Position numbers and translations under genes: made by a program | The notes under the pieces: generated by a model | Database searches by the model: none | What the model saw: the letters and a program-made list of their open reading frames with translations, nothing else | Told to the model about the DNA's origin: nothing | Shown here: piece after piece, positions 14,289 to 21,354 of the stretch | How the letters are laid out: each line of letters begins with the position of its first letter | Position numbering within the stretch: position 1 is the stretch's first letter | Origin: an uncultured delta proteobacterium | Lineage (GTDB): Bacteria > Desulfobacterota > Syntrophorhabdia > Syntrophorhabdales > Syntrophorhabdaceae | Assembly (NCBI GenBank): GCA_903872255.1 | Contig: CAIQJW010000068.1 | Span: forward strand, 1-21,354 | Direction: 5' to 3' | Length of the DNA stretch: 21,354 bases

Positions 14289-15665
14289 TTACGTCGACAG
14301 GGAACTCAACATCCGCTCCCGGCCCGGACACCTCGGATCCTTCGCAAAATAATTGCCGGAAACCACCCTTGCGAGGTTAAAACAACCAGTATGGCATTTT
14401 GACAGAAACGGGCATTGCACACATTCGCCGTCTACAAGCGAGGTGTCCGTGGTATTGCGGACGAACTCCCTCCGTTTGTCACCCGCCCAGATGTCCCTGA
14501 TACCGGCCTCGAAAAGATTTCCGAAGCAGAGTTCCGCGTCCTCGATCAGTTCACAGGGAAAAACGTTCCCATTGTGGTGAACGACAAAACCCCAGGCAAG
14601 GTGGGTGCATGGGCGAATATTCTGCGGACCCTTCCAGGTATCTTCGCGGGTGTCGAAGGATATCATCCGGTCTCGATACCGGTCCTGCTTTTCCTCGACC
14701 AGCGCGGCCAGTTGCAATCTCTCTTCACTGTTCAGGGAACCCTGAAAATCCCTCTTCTTCCCTTCACAGGAACGCTCGCTGTAGGGGCAAATATGGATGG
14801 CGTCTACGCCGAGATCCATGAGGAGGTCGATAAGTGCCGGCGCAGTGCAAACGTTATGGCTTGTCATGACCGAAAGGGTTCTTACCCAGATACCGCCGGC
14901 TTTTAGTTCCCTTATGCCCGAGATAACCCTATCAAAGGTATCGACGGACCGGGTCAACATATGATGTATTTCGGGATCGGGGCTATCGATACTGACGCCA
15001 ATTGATTCAACGCCGTTTTCAACGAGACGGGAAACCATCTTTCTATCGAGGAACGATCCATTCGTTGTGAAGGAAAGGGCCATCCCCCGCATTTTGACAT
15101 TTCGGACGATTTCCAGAAAGTCGGGGTGGAGCATGGATTCGGCGCCCCCGAAAAAAACCTGTACGACCCCCGAATTAGCGGCGTCATCTATTATCTTAAG
15201 TGCCCTATCCGCGGGCATGTCGCTGCCCCTCGACAGACGCTTTCCGTAGTAGCAATAGCGACATCTGAAGTTGCATCTTCTTGTCAGGTCGAGGGTAATC
15301 ACCAGGGGGGCGAAGAGGGAGCCGATCAGATCCCCAACCTCTTCACAACCCGGGTACAGGAAGTCTTCGGGCTTACCGGGGTTAATACAGGCCGCGTTCT
15401 CACTGAAATCGGCCATGTATGAGACATAGCTCCTTAAAACATTCCCCGCCAGGTCTTTTGCGGCATCCGGGCTGATCCCGTAAACCGCGCTCACTATATT
15501 CTCCAGGTCGCTTTCTTCGATGTTTCCGTCGAGAAGGCTCAGGATGTATGCCTCCGAGGGGTGCAGGATTTCAAATCCGGCTTGTCTGTGATTGATAAGG
15601 ATGCAATACTGTTCCCGCTTCCGGACCTCGACGTGTGCTGCGAGGACCTTTGTAATGATCGGCAT
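14289..15665 (-). CDS. Radical SAM/SPASM peptide maturase with PqqD-like domain (paralogue 3 of 3)
   Basis: The 458-residue product has three parts. Residues 10-90 resemble a PqqD-type RiPP recognition element (HPSEAYILSLLDGNI, then YGISPDAAKD). The radical SAM core has C131/C135/C138 (CNFRCRYC), which bind the [4Fe-4S] cluster that cleaves SAM. The SPASM domain has all seven expected Cys: C353, 12 residues to G366, C371; then C415/C418/C424/C428 (Cx2Cx5Cx3C); and C446 in DPRCPG. These bind two auxiliary clusters as in AnSME and PqqE. The SAM-contact GGE motif reads FFGGAESMLHP, one residue longer than the usual GGEP. It is the last gene of the minus-strand cluster, 65 bases after its paralogue, and is expected to modify the precursor peptide. 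Confidence 0.85.
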   Translation of the reverse strand: MPIITKVLAAHVEVRKREQYCILINHRQAGFEILHPSEAYILSLLDGNIEESDLENIVSAVYGISPDAAKDLAGNVLRSYVSYMADFSENAACINPGKPEDFLYPGCEEVGDLIGSLFAPLVITLDLTRRCNFRCRYCYYGKRLSRGSDMPADRALKIIDDAANSGVVQVFFGGAESMLHPDFLEIVRNVKMRGMALSFTTNGSFLDRKMVSRLVENGVESIGVSIDSPDPEIHHMLTRSVDTFDRVISGIRELKAGGIWVRTLSVMTSHNVCTAPALIDLLMDLGVDAIHICPYSERSCEGKKRDFQGSLNSEERLQLAALVEEKQDRYRDRMISFDTREDTWKGPQNIRPCTHLAWGFVVHHNGNVFPCELIEDAELCFGNLFEAGIRDIWAGDKRREFVRNTTDTSLVDGECVQCPFLSKCHTGCFNLARVVSGNYFAKDPRCPGRERMLSSLST

Positions 15666-15730
15666 TCTCTTCTCCTATCGCCAACCGGCTTTACGGAAAT
15701 TTCAATGATTCGTTGCGCGTGCGAGGGCCG

Positions 15731-17119
15731 CTATGCCCTCATCCGTTTCATCCTGTCCGGTCCGGGACATCGCGGATCCCGGGAAAAGTAATTGCCCGTT
15801 TCGATCATAGAGAGATTGAAACAGCCGGTGTGGCAATCCTCAAGTTTGTCGCACCGACTGCAGTCGGCATCGATCGATTCCCGGTTCAGGGCTTTTTCTA
15901 GAAACCTGCGATGATCCGGCCCGAGCCAGATATCCTCAAGCCTTAACTCGCGGACATTGCCGAGGAGAAGGTCCTTGTCATAGATGAATTCACAGGGTAG
16001 AATATCCCCATTCGTTGCGACCATCATGCCTTCAGCGGGATGGCCGCAAAACACCACATCGTCCGGCCCCTCCCACGATATCTCCGGATCGCCGTATATG
16101 ATCTCGCGGTCGGGGTATTGGGCGGTCTTTTCCCCCACCATTGCACGCAAAGACTCGTGCTCCGCCGGATCGAGCATACCGGCCCTCATCTTCCAGTCCG
16201 CGTCGCAGGAGCCTTTGTGCTGCGGGCCCAGTGTGATCTGATCCACGCCCATGCCTGCCAGCATGTCGATGAGGGAAGGGACGCCACTGAGGTTCACGGA
16301 GGTTATCACCGAGCGCGTCTTTATCCAGATGCCACGGTCTTTGAGCCTGTTTATCCCGGAGATCACCTTCCCGAAGGTGTTGCGTGACCGCGTAATGTAA
16401 TGGTGCATCCGGGCGGCGGGGGCGTCTATACTCACCTGAACGCCCTTAAGGCCGGCCCCGGCAAGTTCGGCAACCATCCGCTCGCTGAGGAGCGATCCGT
16501 TGGTGCTGAAAAGCAGGGCCATTCCCCTTATTGTTATGGCCGCAACGATCTCACAAATATCGGGGTGAAGGAGAGGTTCCCACCCGCCGAAGGAGACGTG
16601 AACAACCCCCAGGGCGGCCGCTTCATCGATGAGGCGCAGGGCAAGGTCCCTATCCATATTCTCTTGAGGAATGTCAGGAAGGCCAAGGGAACAATATCGG
16701 CACCTGAAATTGCACCGTGCGGTAAGGGCCAATCCGAGCATCTGTGGTTTTGAAAGGGGCTTGTCCAGATTGGGCTGTTTTAAGAACCCCGGAAACAGGA
16801 AGTCCTGCGGATCATATCTGCCACGTAGCCGGGCATCTTCGGGCCGCACAAGAAAATGGCCGAGTTTTCTCATGACAGTCTGGATCGTCGAAACCGCTAT
16901 ATCCATCGATACACCGTAGGTTTCTGAGAAGACAGGGACGAGGTCCTTTTGGGTCATGGTCCCGTCGAGAAGGCTCAGGATAAATGCCTCGGAAGGGTGC
17001 AGGATTTCTATGTTTCCTTTTTGGTGGTGCACCAGGGAGCAGAAGTTGTCCCTTACAAAGATCTCGGCAAAATCGGATAAGACAAGAGGGGTTTCGTTCA
17101 TGACTATCTCCTGGGGCAC
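15731..17119 (-). CDS. Radical SAM/SPASM peptide maturase with PqqD-like domain (paralogue 2 of 3)
   Basis: The 462-residue product shares the layout of its two neighbours. A PqqD-like region lies at about 15-92 (HPSEAFILSLLDGTMTQKD, ETYGVSMDIA). The radical SAM cluster ligands are C136/C140/C143 (CNFRCRYC). The SPASM ligands are C358, C376, C420/C423/C429/C433 and C451 (DPRCPG). The SAM-contact motif is FGGWEPLLHP (177-186), again with one extra residue between GG and E. The start at 17119 lies one base after the stop of paralogue 1, so translation is coupled. GGAG lies upstream of the ATG. The same fold with distinct sequence suggests each paralogue performs a different step on the same peptide, or acts on a different site. 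Confidence 0.85.
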   Translation of the reverse strand: MPQEIVMNETPLVLSDFAEIFVRDNFCSLVHHQKGNIEILHPSEAFILSLLDGTMTQKDLVPVFSETYGVSMDIAVSTIQTVMRKLGHFLVRPEDARLRGRYDPQDFLFPGFLKQPNLDKPLSKPQMLGLALTARCNFRCRYCSLGLPDIPQENMDRDLALRLIDEAAALGVVHVSFGGWEPLLHPDICEIVAAITIRGMALLFSTNGSLLSERMVAELAGAGLKGVQVSIDAPAARMHHYITRSRNTFGKVISGINRLKDRGIWIKTRSVITSVNLSGVPSLIDMLAGMGVDQITLGPQHKGSCDADWKMRAGMLDPAEHESLRAMVGEKTAQYPDREIIYGDPEISWEGPDDVVFCGHPAEGMMVATNGDILPCEFIYDKDLLLGNVRELRLEDIWLGPDHRRFLEKALNRESIDADCSRCDKLEDCHTGCFNLSMIETGNYFSRDPRCPGPDRMKRMRA

Positions 17120-17120
17120 G

Positions 17121-18503
17121 CTAAAAATCAGGCGTTCCGGCCCATTTCAACCCCTCGGCACCGGGACATCTCGGATCCTTCCTGTAATAATCGCCGTAGA
17201 CTATTTTGGAAAGATTGTAACATCCCGTGCGGCAATGTGCCAGCGACTCACAGCGTGTGCAGACAGGATCGACGACCTCGGCATTCGTGATTTTTTTGAG
17301 GAGGCTCAGGTGCCTCTGGCCGAGCCATACGGCCTCGATACCGGAATTGCGTATGTTCCCTATCGATATCTCCGGGTCATCTCCCATCATCTCGCAAATG
17401 GTCACCTCACCGGAAGGATGGACAACAAGGGTGCTCATCGGGCCGCCGCAGGGAATGATGTCCTCGCGAACCCGCCACTCAAGGTCCCCTTGGATAAAAG
17501 ACATTTCACAACCGGGGTATTCTGTCCTCTTTGCGCCTATCGTCTCCTTCAAAAAATCCAGTTCCATCTTCCCCAGCAGGCTCGCTTTAGCACCATTGCA
17601 GTTGCCTGAACAGGAAACCTGCGTGGTAACTGCGATCTGATCGACATTCAGGCCGCACATTACGTCGATCAGATCAGGCATTGCGTTCCAGTTGTGGAGC
17701 ATGGCGACGGAACGAACCGCCACTCTAAAACCCCTGGCCTTGAGTGTCCTTATACCGGCCACGACCCGATCGAAGGTATTTTTCGACCCGGTCATGAAAT
17801 GATGCAGGGATGCCGAGGGGGCATCGAGACTGACCTGGATGGATTTGAGGCCTGCGCCTAGCAACCTATCGGCCATCCGCTCGTCAAGCAATGAAGCGTT
17901 GGTGGCAAGAACCACAAGCATGCCGCGCCCGGTTGCCGCAGCCACGATCTTGTCTATCTCAGGATGAAGGAGTGGTTCGCCGCCGGTAAGGCACACGGAT
18001 ACCACCCCAATCTCTGCGGCATCGTCTATCAGGCCGACCGCCTCGGAGCCGCTTAAGGATAAGGAGGGGGATGAGAGATCGGCATAGCAGTATATGCAGT
18101 TGAAATTGCACCTGTTCCCAAGGATAAGGGTCAGATGCATCGGCGTATCCATCGGCGCCGTGATCCCCGGCAATTCAGAAAACCCCGGATAGATGAACGT
18201 CTCGGGCTGGTAACGCCTTTGACCCGGCCCCGAACCTGCGCCTGCACAGAGGTAGGTTGTGAGTTTCTCAATTACGCCATTGATTATGTTCAGTGCATTT
18301 TCAGGCGGAATATCATATGTTCCGCTGAAGATCTCCATCAACTTCGCTTTTGTGATCCTTGTGTCGAGAAGACTTACGATAAACGCTTCGGAAGGATGGA
18401 TCGCGGTGCATTTTTGCTTCTTCCGGTCGACAATTATACAGTAATCCCGTCTTATGGAAATCTCCGCAGACAGGGCTAACGAGAAGGGAATCCGAGTATA
18501 CAA
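17121..18503 (-). CDS. Radical SAM/SPASM peptide maturase with PqqD-like domain (paralogue 1 of 3)
   Basis: The 460-residue product is the first enzyme gene after the precursor. A PqqD-like recognition element lies at about 8-86 (HPSEAFIVSLLDTRITKAK, TYDIPPENA). The radical SAM ligands are C132/C136/C139 (CNFNCIYC), with a canonical LTGGEPLLHP (172-181). The SPASM ligands are C352, C370, C415/C418/C424/C428 and C446. Extra cysteines in SCSGNC (298-302) are not shared by the paralogues. The start is a TTG at 18503, because no ATG or GTG lies near and the length before the conserved YC matches paralogue 3. The ribosome binding site is weak (TGGACG), so translation may depend on that of the precursor 56 bases upstream. 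It likely installs a thioether or C-C link; the chemistry is unknown. Confidence 0.85.
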   Translation of the reverse strand: MYTRIPFSLALSAEISIRRDYCIIVDRKKQKCTAIHPSEAFIVSLLDTRITKAKLMEIFSGTYDIPPENALNIINGVIEKLTTYLCAGAGSGPGQRRYQPETFIYPGFSELPGITAPMDTPMHLTLILGNRCNFNCIYCYADLSSPSLSLSGSEAVGLIDDAAEIGVVSVCLTGGEPLLHPEIDKIVAAATGRGMLVVLATNASLLDERMADRLLGAGLKSIQVSLDAPSASLHHFMTGSKNTFDRVVAGIRTLKARGFRVAVRSVAMLHNWNAMPDLIDVMCGLNVDQIAVTTQVSCSGNCNGAKASLLGKMELDFLKETIGAKRTEYPGCEMSFIQGDLEWRVREDIIPCGGPMSTLVVHPSGEVTICEMMGDDPEISIGNIRNSGIEAVWLGQRHLSLLKKITNAEVVDPVCTRCESLAHCRTGCYNLSKIVYGDYYRKDPRCPGAEGLKWAGTPDF

Positions 18504-18559
18504 ATCGTCCAGATATATCTACGGTGCTCTCGCTCCGAACCTCTGTTGAATACGATCAA

Positions 18560-18742
18560 TTAATTATGTGCTGTTATCGTATTGCAGCCAACGTAGTACT
18601 CGCCGCATTTTACGGCACGGATACCCGCAACGCTCACCGGGCGGGCGCCCGTCTGCATCGCTTTTTCCTTCATAGCCTTGATCCTGTCAGCCGAATAGCC
18701 TTGCTTCTTAGACGTTTCCGATTCGTGGCCACGGTCAATCAT
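18560..18742 (-). CDS. Candidate RiPP precursor peptide, 60 aa
   Basis: The 60-residue product has the shape of a RiPP precursor. A charged, helix-prone leader runs from MIDRGHESETSKKQ through YSADRIKAMKEKAMQTG (about residues 1-32). A short C-terminal core with no Lys/Glu-rich character follows, holding VSVAGIRAVKCGEYYVGCN, with C46 and C53 flanking Gly-Glu-Tyr-Tyr-Val-Gly, and ending TITAHN. The ATG at 18742 is preferred to an upstream in-frame start at 18799 because GGAGG lies exactly 5 bases before it. It is the first gene of a minus-strand series with three PqqD-fused radical SAM/SPASM enzymes, 56 bases before the first. It matches no precursor family I know. The identification rests on context, size and composition. 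Confidence 0.65.
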   Translation of the reverse strand: MIDRGHESETSKKQGYSADRIKAMKEKAMQTGARPVSVAGIRAVKCGEYYVGCNTITAHN

Positions 18743-18805
18743 TGATACCTCCGTACTGGTATAAACAGCCGAAGTGTCGTCTTGTAATGTGCGACACACG
18801 CTACT

Positions 18806-18834
18806 TCTTTATCACTTTACCCCGATATTGGCAA
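18806..18834 (-). promoter_or_regulatory. Candidate promoter of the RiPP cluster
   Basis: On the minus strand TTGCCA (18834-18829), a 17-base spacer and TAAAGA (18811-18806) form a plausible sigma-70-type promoter about 65 bases before the precursor start. The -10 box is weak. No terminator was found between the precursor and the last maturase gene. Confidence 0.35.
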
Positions 18835-18961
18835 GGTTTAAATTCTCCCAATCCCAGGAGCAGAGTTGGGGTGTGGTCATATAGCCGGAAAAGTAATTTT
18901 AGAGGTCGTATTAATAGTGATGAGATAGATCGGAATAGGTCAATCGATATCCAGCTCAAAA

Positions 18962-19954
18962 TTAGGTGGTATTGATCAAAGCTTTTTTAACATCTTTTCG
19001 ATTTCCTAAATATACAAATACGAAACACATACTCAAAGAAACTGAAATAACTTGGTATACGGTGATGATGGTGGCTCCGATGTTTCCAGAGCGGGCGCCA
19101 AACCATAGGAAAAGGTTATAAAAGGCAACCTGCCCGACACCGATCCCGGCTGGTGCGATTGGGAGTGACAACATGAGGAGACCGACGGGGATAACTGTGA
19201 GGTAGGAAGTAAGAGAAACGAGGTCTTCCCCCATACTTTTTCCAATGGTGTAAAACATATAGATACTCAATACATCTATCGCAATGGTGATTGCAACAGC
19301 CTTAAAAAGCTTCATCTTTTGATTGGCATATATGTGAAGAGCATCGTACACCTGTAAAAAGAAATCTTTTTTAGGAAGCCTATATACCAGCTGTTTAGCC
19401 CCCATGGATACGAAAAGGTTCTTGGCCTTGATGGAAAAAACACAAGCCGCCGCAATAAAAGAACAGACTATATAGAAAGCAATTGAATAGGCGATGGTTT
19501 GAAGCTGGAGGTTGGACAACATGATCTTATGGTTGAAAAGAAGGGCCACAAATGCCACTATCATTATGGTCTGAAATCCTATTATCCGGTCCAAGAGGAT
19601 GGTCATGACAGCGCCTATCTTGCGGGCCTTGCTATCTTTCGCAATATAGAATGCTTTGACAAGGTCTCCCCCTAGTGCCCCAGGCATGAATATATTAAAG
19701 AATATGCCTATGCAGTTAATCCTCAACACCGTTTTAAAAGACGTTGGGATGCCTTGCCAGAGCAGGAGATAATACCACCTGATCGTTCCAAGCATAATTA
19801 TTACCAGTAATGTGAGGACCACCGTAAATATCATGCTCTTTTTATAGATGATCTGTGAAATTTGATGCAGGTCAAGTCGACCCGTTGCAATCATGTAGTA
19901 GATTAACAAAGCAGCAAAACAGAGCTTGAGTAAAGTTGTGACATATTTTTTCAT
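18962..19954 (-). CDS. Flippase-like (LPG synthase TM / UPF0104 family) membrane protein
   Basis: The 330-residue product has about eight hydrophobic segments and belongs to the LPG_synthase_TM (UPF0104) family, a fold found in lysyl-phosphatidylglycerol synthase and in AglD-type proteins. The family's most conserved part is present: FFNIFMPGALGGDLVKAFYI (residues 85-104), with LLDRIIG (120-126) after it. A second conserved stretch, LSLPIAPAGIGVGQVAFYNL, lies near the C terminus. The family is thought to move or handle lipid-linked substrates in the inner membrane; the soluble aminoacyl-transferase domain of MprF is absent. The A/T-rich gene differs slightly in codon use from its neighbours. 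Its ATG has only a weak ribosome binding site. No link to the RiPP cluster is evident beyond same-strand position. Confidence 0.82.
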   Translation of the reverse strand: MKKYVTTLLKLCFAALLIYYMIATGRLDLHQISQIIYKKSMIFTVVLTLLVIIMLGTIRWYYLLLWQGIPTSFKTVLRINCIGIFFNIFMPGALGGDLVKAFYIAKDSKARKIGAVMTILLDRIIGFQTIMIVAFVALLFNHKIMLSNLQLQTIAYSIAFYIVCSFIAAACVFSIKAKNLFVSMGAKQLVYRLPKKDFFLQVYDALHIYANQKMKLFKAVAITIAIDVLSIYMFYTIGKSMGEDLVSLTSYLTVIPVGLLMLSLPIAPAGIGVGQVAFYNLFLWFGARSGNIGATIITVYQVISVSLSMCFVFVYLGNRKDVKKALINTT

Positions 19955-20034
19955 TTATATTCAGCGATTACCTTGTTTTTAAACTTTTGGTTGATATTAT
20001 CATACTATTCTTGTTGATTTGCAATAGCCCTCTA

Positions 20035-20200
20035 ATTGACGAGAAAAAGGAAGTCATCGTCTTTATCACCAACCATCTTACCCCGGCGCCGCTACCATTG
20101 CATCCATGTTATTTATAGGGACCTCTGGCAGATCGAGATATTCTGGATCGGGTTATCAACGATACAAACGCGGGCATATCTACCGTTGCTGAAATACAGT
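20035..20200 (+). pseudogene. Decayed IS4-type transposase C-terminal fragment
   Basis: Three reading frames in sequence give pieces of the IS4-type DDE transposase C-terminal region. IDEKKEVIVFITNHL starts at 20035. ATIASM follows in a second frame. VIYRDLWQIEIFW (20108-20146, third frame) corresponds to the IYRxRWQIELFFKWIKQ block that carries the catalytic Glu. At least two frameshifts and loss of the N-terminal part make it non-functional. No terminal inverted repeats were identified. Confidence 0.6.
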
Positions 20201-20280
20201 AAAGAGGCTCAAGTGACCAAAAAAGGTGCAATCCTTAATTTTTCGAGCGATACCATGAAAGAAAGTCTAGTAAAACCAAA

Positions 20281-20354
20281 TGCCCCCGGCATGACTCGAA
20301 CATGCGGCACATGGATTAGGAATCCATTGCTCTATCCACCTGAGCTACGGGGGC
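20281..20354 (-). tRNA. tRNA-Arg (anticodon CCU)
   Basis: The minus strand reads GCCCCCG for the acceptor stem, D-arm AGCTCAGGTGGATAGAGC, anticodon stem ATGGA/TCCAT with loop TTCCTAA, variable GTGCC, T-arm GCATG-TTCGAGT-CATGC, then CGGGGGC and discriminator A at 20281. The anticodon CCT reads AGG (Arg). The 3' CCA is not encoded. Confidence 0.95.
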
Positions 20355-20794
20355 ATTACCAATCATTAGTAAACCTTCATTTATCATCACTGCTAACGTA
20401 TAGCTACCCATAATGTTAGAATGCAATGATCCGGTTATGCTGAAACATGGTCTCATTTCCCAATTCAAATGCAATCCTGTTTTCATGGTGTCGCTATATT
20501 ATTATATCTCGCTGTCCAATTCCATAAAAAAGATAACCGGTGCTCAATTCCACGTCTTCGCCGATACCGCCGACAAAACGTCCCTGCCTTGATTGTGCGT
20601 TCCAAGCCGATTGTGTCAAGAATCTTTCGCAGAGGGTAAAGGGGATCAGAAAAATTAAGATTCAACCGTATGATTTCGACGAACTAAATGAAGGTGCGAG
20701 ATTTTTTTGGGGGGGGTAAGGCGGAAATTTAACGTTACGATGGATAAGACGATGATTTTTCCACGAAATTAGTTTTGTGGGCTTTTAGGCCTGG

Positions 20795-21349
20795 TCAGGC
20801 ACGTGAAATGATATGGCGGCTTGCTGCGGCTACATCAGGCACCGAGATAATATCGTCTCCCAGTTCGGAACGGGATTCCATTCCGTAACCGGTTAATACC
20901 AGGATCGATTTAACCCCCGCAGCCAGACCGGCCTGAATATCACTTGCTTTGTCTCCAATTAGCCACGAATGGCTCAAATCAATATCGAAATCATGCCTGG
21001 CCCTTTCAATCATACCGGGCAATGGTTTGCGGCATTCGCAATTCCGAATATTGCCGAATCCTGGATGATGCGGACAATGATAGAACCTATCGATTTCAAA
21101 GTCGTTGCCGTGCTGCCGAAGTTCATTATTTACAAATATATGTAATTTATTCATGTCGTTCTCGTCGTAATAGCCGCGAGCAATGCCGGCCTGATTAGTA
21201 ATGACGATTACAAGAAACCCGGCTTTCTTCAAGGCTATCACCGCCTCCATTGCCCCTGGGATCCACTGCCAATCCTGAAAACGATGGACATATCCCTTTT
21301 CTATATTTATAGTCCCATCGCGATCCATGAATACAGCACGACGTTTCAT
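20795..21349 (-). CDS. gmhB: D-glycero-beta-D-manno-heptose-1,7-bisphosphate 7-phosphatase
   Basis: The 184-residue product is a HAD-family phosphatase of normal GmhB length. It removes the C7 phosphate in the ADP-heptose pathway for LPS inner core. Motif I is FMDRDGTIN with nucleophile D9 and acid/base D11. Motif II Thr51 lies in VITNQAG. Motif III Lys108 and motif IV GDKASD (132-137) follow. The zinc-binding loop characteristic of GmhB is present as CPHHP (Cys92, His94) and CEC (Cys104, Cys106). The closely related histidinol-phosphate phosphatases share these motifs, but no his genes are nearby. The ATG lies 5 bases from the window edge, so the ribosome binding site is only partly visible. 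Confidence 0.9.
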   Translation of the reverse strand: MKRRAVFMDRDGTINIEKGYVHRFQDWQWIPGAMEAVIALKKAGFLVIVITNQAGIARGYYDENDMNKLHIFVNNELRQHGNDFEIDRFYHCPHHPGFGNIRNCECRKPLPGMIERARHDFDIDLSHSWLIGDKASDIQAGLAAGVKSILVLTGYGMESRSELGDDIISVPDVAAASRHIISRA

Positions 21350-21354
21350 TATTC

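Larger units (their letters stand above)
19955..20794. other. Gene-poor stretch with an IS remnant and a tRNA
   Basis: It holds the transposase fragment at about 20035-20200 and the tRNA at 20281-20354. Between 20494 and 20661 a minus-strand frame is open without an upstream start and reads protein-like (for example GRFVGGIGEDVELSTGYLF before a TAG at 20494-20496); it may be the decayed end of a gene. 20355-20490 and 20700-20794 show nothing convincing apart from a run of eight G near 20710. Confidence 0.45.

Noticed and set aside
18743..18799. N-terminal extension of the precursor frame
   Set aside because: The GGAGG site sits inside this extension, 5 bases before the ATG at 18742, and the extra 19 residues have no separate ribosome binding site.
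20036..20413. 125-codon plus-strand ORF
   Set aside because: It runs through the tRNA-Arg gene antisense and only its early part matches transposase sequence, so it is a pseudogene fragment rather than a gene.
20483..20665. 60-codon minus-strand ORF
   Set aside because: No ribosome binding site, Arg-rich shadow composition; an alternative frame in the same place looks more protein-like but lacks a start.
1..21354. CRISPR array or intact insertion sequence
   Set aside because: No regularly spaced direct repeats and no intact transposase with terminal inverted repeats were seen.

Overview
The window looks like a chromosomal segment of a Gram-negative, anaerobic, deltaproteobacterium-like organism (Desulfobacterota, possibly near the syntrophic lineages). 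This is an inference from gene content. It encodes an outer-membrane porin-type protein, a lipoprotein and the heptose phosphatase GmhB, which point to an outer membrane with LPS. It also encodes a ferredoxin with an Fe-S Old-Yellow-Enzyme-type oxidoreductase, a molybdenum-storage-like amino-acid kinase, and several radical SAM enzymes, which point to anaerobic life.

Layout. 1-81 holds a possible CDS tail. 109-1527 is a porin with a consensus promoter, Shine-Dalgarno site and terminator. 1619-3457 is a plus-strand group: a DDTD/TiaS-like protein that seems to start at CTG, a 74-aa unknown, and a MosA/MosB-like kinase. 3471-5459 carries two minus-strand genes of unknown function separated by a terminator. 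5655-5747 looks like a small two-hairpin RNA with its own promoter and terminator. 5905-8030 is a translationally coupled oxidoreductase/ferredoxin pair. 8055-10460 is glycogen phosphorylase. 10658-11682 has two small envelope proteins.

11785-12150 contains a consensus promoter, about 330 nt without a convincing ORF but with nested long-range complementarity, and a strong terminator. The predicted 5' end pairs with the bases just before the terminator. This is a good candidate for a large structured non-coding RNA of a family I do not recognise.

12346-18742 is the most interesting block. Minus-strand genes encode a 60-aa Cys-containing peptide (18742-18560) followed by three paralogous proteins of 458-462 aa. 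Each of the three has a PqqD-like N-terminal RiPP-recognition domain, a CxxxCxxC radical SAM core and a complete seven-cysteine SPASM domain. A two-gene ABC-2 exporter converges on them from the plus strand. Together they look like a RiPP (modified peptide) system: precursor, three maturases acting on one peptide, and export. I do not recognise it as a named class.

18962-21349 carries a flippase-like membrane protein, a decayed IS4-type transposase fragment, tRNA-Arg(CCU) and GmhB. The flippase-like protein and GmhB suggest an envelope polysaccharide neighbourhood. No CRISPR array, rRNA or intact mobile element was seen.
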